A stretch of DNA of 64,000 nt from Apostichopus japonicus. Taxonomy: Eukaryota; Echinodermata; Holothuroidea; Aspidochirotida; Stichopodidae. The stretch is taken from assembly GCF_037975245.1 (NCBI RefSeq), contig NC_092562.1:6478501-6542500 (forward strand). The letters are read 5' to 3'. Below the pieces are notes generated by a model. The model ran no database searches. It was not told the origin of the DNA and was given only the letters and a program-made list of their open reading frames with translations. A program made the translations under genes and the position numbers. Of this stretch, positions 1 to 10,200 are shown one piece after another; the stretch's first letter is position 1; the number at the start of each line of letters is the position of its first letter.

Positions 1-124
1 TGAAAGGTCATCCTGCATTTTTCCATAATGTCTAGCAAGTTTCTTGGAAGATCATATATTGGGTAAGATGCCTTTCACAAACTTATCCTTTAGAAAGTCT
101 CTGTGGCGATCTGTAGATTGCACA

Positions 125-1040
125 ACATAAGCTGCTATCTGTCCCTCAAAATGTTACATCTTTATACAATGTTAGATTGTATTTATAACATGAGCTGCTA
201 TGTCAACCTCAGAATGTTACATCTTTTTACAATGTTAGATTGTATAACATAAGCTGCAGAATGTAACATCCTTATACAATGTTAGATTACATATATATAA
301 CATATAAGCTGCTATCTCTCCCTCAGAATGTTAAATCTTTATACAATGTTAGATTGTATAACATAAGCTGCAGAATGTAACATCCTTATACAATGTTAGA
401 TTGTATAACATAAGCTGCTATGTCTACCTCAGAATGTTACCTCTTTATGCAATGTTAGATTGTACAACATTAGCTGCTATCTCTCCTCCAAAATGTTACA
501 TCTTTATACAATGTTAGATTGTATAACATAAGCTGCTATCTCTCCCTCAGAATGTTAAATCTTTATACAATGTTAGATTGTATAACATAAGCTGCTATCT
601 CTCCCTCAGAATGTTAAATCTTTATACAATGTTAGATTGTACAACATTAGCTGCTATCTCTCCCTCAGAATGTAACATCTTTATACAATGTTAGATTGTA
701 TAACATAAGCTGCAGAATGTAACATCCTTATACAATGTTAGATTGTATAACATAAGCTGCTATGTCTACCTCAGAATGTAACATCTTTATACAATGTTAG
801 ATTGTATAACATAAGCTGCTCTCTCTCCCTCAGAATGTTAAATCTTTATACAATGTTAGATTGTATTTATAACATGAGCTGCTATCTCTACCTCAGAATG
901 TTACACCTTTATACAATGTTAGATTGTATTTATAACATGAGCTGCTATGTCTCCCTCAGAATGTAACATCCTTAAACAATGTTTGATTGTATAACATAAG
1001 CTGCTATGTCTGCCACAACATGTTACATCATTTTACAATA
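125..1040. repeat. 59-bp satellite-like tandem array
   Basis: About fifteen copies of a unit of roughly 59 bp, with the core words TACAATGTTAGATTGTATAA, CATAAGCTGCT and CTCCCTCAGAATGTTA. Some copies are shortened (AGCTGCAGAATGTAACATCC) and some carry a small insertion (TTGTATTTATAACATGAG). The array ends about 120 bp before the first recognised exon of the DNAJC14-like gene, so it is either in an upstream intron or in the 5' flank. No coding potential was seen. Confidence 0.9.
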
Positions 1041-1160
1041 GTTTTATGTTTGAGGTGCCACATCTTCTTCCAAACCGTAATTATGTCTTTTTACCTCTGC
1101 ATAGCTTACATGTTTCAACATGGTATTTCCAACCTGTTTTCTCACATCTTCAATCTATAG

Positions 1161-1263
1161 ACCATCTACAAGCCATGGTAAAGCTCTCTAAGGAAGGGGC
1201 TATCTTTGTCGTATGCTTACTACAGATAGTTGCTATGTGTCTGGCTGCTCATGCATATGCAAC
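1161..1263 (+). CDS. DNAJC14: DNAJC14-like first recognised exon: membrane segment
   Basis: Encodes MVKLSKEGAIFVVCLLQI and on to AAHAYA, a single hydrophobic helix. ATG 1175-1177 has a strong Kozak context (GCCATGG) and is the most upstream methionine that fits if the exon starts at 1161. The donor is AC|GTAAGT, phase 2. The reading frame is also open upstream to 1046, so the true 5' end is uncertain. Confidence 0.65.
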
Positions 1264-4200
1264 GTAAGTGAATCTTGAATATTGCTTCATGGACTTGTAA
1301 TTATATGTCCCATCATTTGTTCATTATTAGCGGATTTGTGTCATTTTTAGCCCCATCAATGTCAGTGATTCTGGCTGCTGTTGTTTCTCTAATGGGAAAA
1401 ATTCAACTCATGCTTACTTACAGTATGGAGAATTGTATTATCTGCTTTGTTTCCCAAAACAACACTTTTTATGTTGTCCTGCTTACACTCAGTTTGCTTA
1501 AAATGCACTAATCCTACTTATTGAAGTACAGTGTCTTTGTTGTCTTCCTTCTTGATCTGTTTTCTTTTTTTGGCTTAAATTATGCAGAACATGAAGGTCT
1601 CCTTCACTTCTCTAGGCCAGATATTGAATCCTTCTGCTGTTTCTTGCAGTATTGTCATGTGGTTTATTCAGAACAAAACTTTGCCCAATTTGGTTTTGAA
1701 CAAGTATATTTGTAGATGCCCATTGTTTGTAAAATATTTCGGTTGGTTTCAACAGGACTGATTTGATGTTAGTGAGCTCCTTCAGCATACATGCAATAAT
1801 ATTGGTGTATATGCTTATGTAGGTATCTTTATTGTACTTGAGAAGAGCTTTCGGTCCTTCATAAGTATATCATTATTCATTTTTCTTTTCTTTTTATAGG
1901 TTTGACTACTTCCAATACCTCATCATGGCCTTAGCATCGGATGCCATTGACTGCTGTCAAACTCTTGTACCATTCATGATCAATCTTTTTGTGAAACATT
2001 TATGGCCCTATGTCCTGAAACCAATTTGGTTCGTAGTAATACTTTTGGTGCTAATAGTTGTGCTTTGTGCAAAAGCCATATACCAATGTCTTCATTGGCT
2101 TGCTTGGTGTACGTTCAGAGTTTTCAGTCAAGAAGGCAAGTATGAAGCTAGCAGCAGCAGTCGTAATGAACAGTTCCAGCAAGACTTTGGCAGCTTTGGT
2201 CAAGGGAGAGACTTTCCTAACAAGTGCAATACAGACCAAGAGGGAACATTTCCTGGGTCAACATTCTCTGACATGGGTAGTCATGGCAACTCAACTGACA
2301 ATAATCAAGGATGGAATAGTGAAACCACAGACAATGGCTACAAGACTGGAGATCCAGGTACTGGAAATTCCAGGACCGGCACCAGTAGTGACGGTAATCA
2401 AAATAGTACTTCTTATATGTGATTTGTGTAAACCCACCTGTTTGCTTTCTTACGTACCCATTTACTTGCAGGCTGCATTACAGAATTACTGGCAATAATA
2501 TGTGAAGGCAAAAGTACCTGCCAGGAAGGTTACTTATTGGTTCTGTTGTTGACGGTGAAGAATAATGCATGTGACCACGTGTGTGTTTATGTTTGCATGA
2601 CACTGTGGAAAGTAGTAAAAGTATGCTGTGATTGAAACTTAGGTAAAACTTCAGTGACTGTGACGTCTTTCTTGGAGAAGTACACAATACCTTCCTATTG
2701 TTTTCTTGGATTTGAGATCAAAAGATGACGAACAAAGTATTTGTAAACACAAGAATGGCTGTGTGGTTGAACTTTAATACTTAAGTTGTAAGTTTCCATG
2801 TTAAATATTGGCCCGAAACATTCACAAAATTCCAGTATATATCTATGTAGATTTCCTTCTTCCTCGCCATCCACCCCCTCCCTCCCCCCCCCCCCCCCTC
2901 ATTACATATGTTCAGTGCCAATCATTCCTTGTATTCTCAGGGTCAGAATGAGAATATACTTATGCAAACTGTGTAACAACAGAACAGGTTAAAAAACGTG
3001 GCCTCAAGATAATGTAGTGGTCAGTGGTTGCTGTTAGTAGTCACCAACATGTCATCAGCTTTGCATGGGATAATCTTTGTATCTCTCTTTTTTTCATCAT
3101 CCTATTGTTGATCTCCAATCATTGATACATTTTAAATCTTGAGCTCATTATTCAGTTTTCTCTCTGGTAACTTTGTCCTTTGGCAGCTGATGAAGCCATT
3201 AGGAGCATACTGAATGCTGCAGATAGTCCGTTTGAAGTACTCGGTGTATCTGTGATCGATACACAGGAGGTGATAAAGAAGGAGTACAGAAGGCTGGCTA
3301 TCCTTGTCCATCCTGATAAGGTATGCTTGCAGTGGATCATCATTCTTGTTATGATATAAATATCAATTTAAATGTAGATGACACCAAGTCTTTAATTGTC
3401 GATGGTTTGTTAATGGTGTTTGCTTGCAGTGGATCATCATTCTAGTTATGATATAAATATCAATTTAAATGTAGTTGACACCAAATCTTCAATTGTCTAT
3501 GGTTTGTTAATGGTGTTTCCATTCATCAGAAGACTTGTCATATCACCTCAATGGATCAGTGTACCAACTTGGATAGCTTTCATGTGCCAAGAGCGTATAG
3601 ATAATTCAAATAAATAACCATTTTTAGAGGAGACACAAACCTGCTAATCATAACTTGTCTATTTGACAGAGATAACTGCCAAGAACAACTCCCCCCAAAC
3701 AGTTGTGAAAAATGTCTTTCTGGTAAAGTGGTATCAAAAGCTGAAATGTAACTTGACACACAAGGATGAAGACTTGGTCAAGTCTAAATATGACTTCACC
3801 GGGCCACATGCGCTTCAATGTTTAATGTCAATCTTTATTTAAATTACAGACTTTATTTTCTGCAATGGAGGTGGGGTTTGTAAATACTGAATCAAAGCTG
3901 TTGCAGCTTTTCACATGCCCTTATTGGTTCTTAATGGTTTGTATCCACACTGGTAGAATTCTACCGTGAAATACACAGACAAAGGGAAAGTAAAAGGTTT
4001 CAGATCCTAGTGACACTATAACATCACAGATTTACAAAATGACCACAGCTTCCAGTCACAACTTTTAAACTGGGGTACCTCCGGCACGGAACAAGATTTT
4101 GTTTAGCTGTATAAAATCTCTGTCATATATGCTAAAGATGCTGGTGCGGTATCTGTCCCCTTTAAATTTATGTGAAACTAATAGGATATCCTGTCTTTGA

Positions 4201-7200
4201 ACAAAAAATAAACTTTGTCATAAAACAGCTAATACTCTCACAATTTCTAACCTTTGCAATGCCATTACAGATACTGGTTGTTGAAACATGTCACAATGAA
4301 ATGGAAAATTTCACACAAAGTTGGACCCATTTCTCATATGAATTTTGACATCATGGGCATCACAGAAGTAGTTATTTTACCATTTTATCAAAAATATGTT
4401 TTTGATCTTTGTGAAAAATATAAAAACTTATGATGCAGATTGAAAGAGATATGTTTTTAAAGCATTTAAATTGTTTTCATAAACTCAGTGAAAATCTAGG
4501 TCTGAAACCTAATTGAAATGGACTTGATTTTTTGGTTTTCCTCTTGTGTGACAGAATAAACACCCAGATGCCCAGAGAGCTTTCCAAATACTCCAAGCTG
4601 CTCATGACAAGATTGGTGATGAGGTATGATACACCTACGGTTTTGAATTTTTCAATGTTAGACTGTGTACTCTACAAGTGTCATGTACAGACAATGTGTG
4701 TATTATTATTATTATTATTAATAACAAATTATGTTAACACCTGACACTCCAATGGTATTGAGTATATTGTGTTTACATACTAGTTTAAAAAAGCAAAATA
4801 TGTCGTATATATATATATATATAGTTTTATGCTAATAACTTAACCACTATACTAAGGCACTGATACTTTAACACATTTACCCACACAGGCCTTCTCTGTA
4901 ACAGCAGAGAATAATTTATCCAGTGTTGATCGCAAGATGCTATCCAAACTGTCTCAACTTTAGTGCAAATCGACTTTTTTTGTCTATAACTCCAAGAGGA
5001 AACATTGAATTGACATGGTACCATGGCAATGTCAAGTACTATCAAAACATGTGGTTGCCATGGGAACTGAGGTCAACGGTCACATGGTTAAATGTCAGCT
5101 GTATATTTTACACTCTTACCCATTCCTTAGGTACAGGCCCAGTGAAAGTGAGGAGCATAAACCTAGCCTAAGCTAAGCCTAGATCTAACTTAAGCTGCAC
5201 TAGCCTGAACCTTATTGTTATGGTAGGCCTTGGCAAATGATTAATTCAGCAAGGCTACAAAGTACAATTGTTGTGCCTGGCCTAGTCAAGTTATTTGAGA
5301 AAACTTGGCAAAATTGACATACTTTGGAATTTCCAAAAATTGTCTATGTGCCACACAGGTTTAGAACGTCAGTAACGGGAGACATGATGATAGCGCATTA
5401 AAGATGGGTATGGGGAAGTCACAGTTTTGCGACGCGGTTGACCTTTGCATCCTGGTCTAGCCTGTAACTTGTAAACGTGTGCGTGAGTACTCACGATATA
5501 GATACTGTAATGTGCCTAGGCACGTAGCCTAAGTATATTCCCAGCGTCAAAGAGCACAAGAGGACACAGTCAATCTTCTCGCAACATTAGAATTTCACTG
5601 ATTGACGATGAGTGGTAATCTTCCTAGTGTTAAATGTTAGTATAAAATAGACACACAAAAAAAGAACCTAAGTATATTCCCTGTGTTGAAACGTGCAAGA
5701 GGACAAAGTCAACCTTCTCTCAACATTAGAATTTCAGTGATTGACAATGAGTGGTTATCTTCCTAGTGGAAAATGTTTGTATAAAAGGGACACAAAAAAA
5801 GAAGGAAATTTCAATTCAATTTCAATTTGATCACTGTTAGAGGTATAATTCTGGAATCTGGACTCCCAGCCTAGTTGTATTCAGTGTAGGATTGTTACGG
5901 CAGAAAGAGTTTCCATGGGTGTTAACGCATAAAAGAAAAGATGGACGAGGTTTCGTGTGGTATTTTGAATAATATTTCTATAAGCAAAGAACCGTGTTAT
6001 TGGAACGGGGTGGGAGGCGATGGTTCCCCAACAACGGTGTATAAACCTCTGACTGGTATCCGGACGCGTTACTAGCGTGGACTGTTACGAGGGCTATGAC
6101 GTAGAGATCACGTCATCAGTAAATGTAGCATTGTAAATATGCAAGAGGTAAAGCATGCCCATAACAAGGATTCACAAAAGAATGTAGCCATGTTAACTTT
6201 ATAAAATTGTATTGCTGGATTGCACAGCTAATAATAAATTGGTTCATTTGAAATCAGTGTTTGCTGGTGAAGAGATATGCAACTCCATGGATTGCCCTCA
6301 TGTTGAAATCATTTTTAATTGTCAAACCGGAACTGCAGTGATGGAGAGTGTTTGTTCACGACCATCAGTATTTCCAAAAGTTGCTACCTTCAGTTTGTAC
6401 ACCAAGAATGGTAACTGGTTAAGAATGCATTCAACAACAGGTGAAGGTATGATACAGTCAAATAGTAAATGCAGTGTTCATCCACAATTCTCAATGACAG
6501 CTAATGTGGATGAACTGTATTGTCATATCGCTATTAACCTTAACTAAGTTAAGCTGAACCAATCATCTGTAAAATTAACCTTGACTTTCTAAAGAGAGAA
6601 TTGATAGAGTTAACACCCCCCCCACCACCACACACCCCACCCCACACCGGTAATCATATCATCTACATCTATGATGCGTGTTCGTTGTAGGATTATTGTT
6701 TCTAAATATCTTCTTTTTTTTTCTTATCTTGAAGGAGAGTCGACTGAAATATCAAAGAGAAAACGAGGACCTTGCATTTACTCAAAACATGGTAAGCTCT
6801 TCCTCTGTACTGAATTCCATAAGAGCGAGTTATGGTTTACAGAATTCAGTTTGTTCAGGACATCAAAGCTGTTTATCTGTTTGGGTATCAAGAGCACTGA
6901 AGCTGGCAGTTCAAACTCCATCAGTTGTCATTAGGATTTGTGTCACTTACTTGAAAGCACTTTGGTCAATAAAATAGGCACTAAAAAAAAAGACGAAGTT
7001 GATTGCTCCTTAATTACATCAATACCAGTCCCATGCCAAATACACACTGTATTATAAGTTATAACACCATGTTTATATGTAGAAATATCTCAGTTGTTTG
7101 GCAATGAAAGATCAGTTGATATATACACTTATATTTACTGATGTATAATTAGCTTAAAATGACTCAAATGCAAATGCATCATACATACCTACTGTATGCC

Positions 7201-10200
7201 TCATTGTCTATCTAATTAATGTCTGTCTAATTTATGTCTGTCTAAATAAGTATAGATTTCATAAGTTTTACCTTCTTACCGTAGGGGGCGGGGGGGGGGG
7301 GGGCTGCAGCCCCCAACCAAAAAAATTTGTGAAAATTCGGGCAATTTGCTGAGAATTTTTCGGACACCTACAGAAAGAAGAATAATTTGCAATGTGTTTT
7401 TCAACGGTTAAACTTATATCATTATTATCATGATTATTGTAATGACTTCCCCAATAATTCTAACCAATATCGAAGGATAATAACACGGAAAATGATTGTA
7501 TGATATTGGCATGTGATGTTATAACCGATGAATGGCAATATGATATGCACTTTGACAGATGCTAACAGATGATGAACGGTTATTTTGGTTATATTTTTCG
7601 GCCAAGTCGTAACAGCCCCCCAAATCAAATTAGGCTCCTACGCCTATGCGTCTTACATATGAAGACATAATAATAATATAATAATAATAATAATAGCTAT
7701 TTCTAATGCGCACATATATACGCCCTGCGGGGTGCTCAAGGCGCCAAAAAAAAGGGTATGGTAAAAGAAAAGAAAAACTTAAATGAAATCTAAATCACTG
7801 AAAGCTTCACGCATGAGATGAGTTTTAAGGAGTTCTTTGAAAGTCAAAATACTGGTGCACGACTTCAGGTTAAGTGGTACCTGTAGTGCATTCCAAAGAC
7901 ATGTAGGTTTAATACTGATAATAGTCTCAATCAATTAAAATGTTTTCCTCTCATTTATTTCTTTTGTAGGCGGATGAGTGTGAGAGATTGGTAAGACCAA
8001 AGATGAAGAATTTTTTTTTTTTCAAATGTTTCCCTTCTTTGATGACATCCTTTGGAAATTGAGTAAAATTAAAAGTGTTTTGTAGTCCTCAATTTGAGCC
8101 ACTTACATCTGCCTTAATATTACTAGGTTAATATCAGCCATGACTCAATATTTGTTAAATTTGGAATCAGGATTTGAACCAAGATTCATGTTATGATTTA
8201 TGCATTTATGATGATACTATCAGACACACTCTGTCTCTCAATTACAGAATATTTATAAGATAAATTATGAAGAAGTGGAAAAAAGGTTAAGATGGGACAT
8301 TACAGTATGTCAATAGACTATTGAAAACTTGTATTTGTTCTCACAAACCTGAAGTTTGACATAACATTTAATATATCAGGGTGTTTGGAACTACAATCTG
8401 GCACATGCTATCATAGATAAAAAAAAACACACTTTAAGTCAACTTCACATAGAGGAATTCAAGTGAAGACCACTGTTCTAGCCGAGTCCTGTATAATAGC
8501 ACCAAGTACTTGGGATGTTACAGTACTGAGCCATAACACAGTGTACTAATGGTTCTCTGTACTGAGTACCATGATACGGTACTGAGTACCCTGATCTAGT
8601 CAAGACCTTTTTATCATAATACCATGTAGTTAGGGTTATATGTATTGAGTACCCTGCTCTATTTGAGTCCTAGTATCATAGCATTTTATACTTAGGTTTA
8701 TTTGTACTGAGTACCCTGCTCTCATTGAGTCCTTGTATCATAGCACCATGTACTTTAGGTTTATTTGTATCCAGTACCACAGTGTGGGTTTATCTTCTGC
8801 CTAAACAGTTACGATCAACCATCCACTGTGAGTGTGGACTGTTTCATCAGATGGTTAAGACTGACAGATCACCACTTTTTGCCAGATTTTGTTCAGTTCA
8901 TGGAACCCACCACCAAGCATATGAGGTAAGTTTCTATCTTTTATCTGCTTTGATCATCCAAAACCTGATAAATGCTAATCATTGTCTTGATTAATGTGAC
9001 AGCTTTCATTAGCTAAATACAATATTACTGTCAATATTACAGTATAGATACATCTAAGGCATGCCTGCAACTGCCGAGAATCAAAATGAAAACTTAATGA
9101 AATAAAGTAAAGACTGTCAAACACATCATGATTATGGGGCATTAACATACAACTTCATGTTAATGGAAAATGCAGTGACCGGTTACAGCTGGTATTGTGT
9201 GTCTGAAACATTGTTACAAACATCCACATTAGCAAACAGACTTGCTTACACCTACAGTGATTTTCTTGTTACCACTGTTTTATTAGTACCATGGTAATTT
9301 TAATTGATATGCAAGGTTTGTAAGCATCTTTACATGAATTTGCATTCATGTACATGAATCCTTTCTCGTCTCCCAAATATATCCTCCTTTTCTTTTTATT
9401 ACAATGCAATTAAAATAAAAACTGGAACAGCTTACCTGAAAACATAAGATCCATCCTGCTGAAATACAATATTATAAAAGATGCCAAAGCCTACCTTTTA
9501 AATCATATGAATGTCTAGCTTGTAAATATCTTTCTTGCTTTTTATTTTTTACAGTGTTTGTTTGCATGTTTTAGATATTTTAATAGTCTATTTCTTATCT
9601 TTGTATTTTTATGGTTATAAGGACCCGTTTGGAAATAAGCTTTTAGCTTAAAGGGTTATCCTTGGCATGTTATTTTCTTTTTGATGCATTTAAGTATATT
9701 TCCATCTTGTATTTTAAACGTTTCTCTATATGTGCAATTTTTTTGTAGGTAGATGAAGAATGATTATTTACTGAATAAAATCAAATCAAATCCTCCTCAC
9801 GTTCTTCTCTGTCCTCTTGTCCGACAGTTCCTTTTCTTCATACACTCACTTCTATATTTAATACGTTAGTCTGTTGTGTAACTTTATGTTTTCTGTACTG
9901 ACAACAAAAAACCTTGGGCCACTTCATTGTTAACATTTGCTGATTCACTCTCAGACATTGTAGCAGTAGATAAGCAGTTTGCCTATCGCTCTTTCCTCTG
10001 TTTAATTTTTCTTTAAAGAAAGGAGCGTTATGAAAGGCAGTATACATATATATAGAACATTGCTGTAGTAAAGTCACATAACTTATAGAGGATCATAGTA
10101 ATGTTAAGAACTTAGTTAGTAGATGGTCAGTTTAAGAAAGCACCTGAACAGGTCAGTGTCCAAGATCATTTGGATAAAATATGATCACAAAGGACTAATA

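Noticed and set aside
1275-1715. Two hydrophobic ORFs (78 and 64 codons)
   Set aside because: They lie in the first DNAJC14-like intron; T-rich intron sequence gives hydrophobic chance ORFs.
2058-2498. 146-codon + strand ORF
   Set aside because: Overlaps the DNAJC14-like exon 1900-2357 in another frame. The exon's own frame joins both neighbours and gives the membrane segments and linker.
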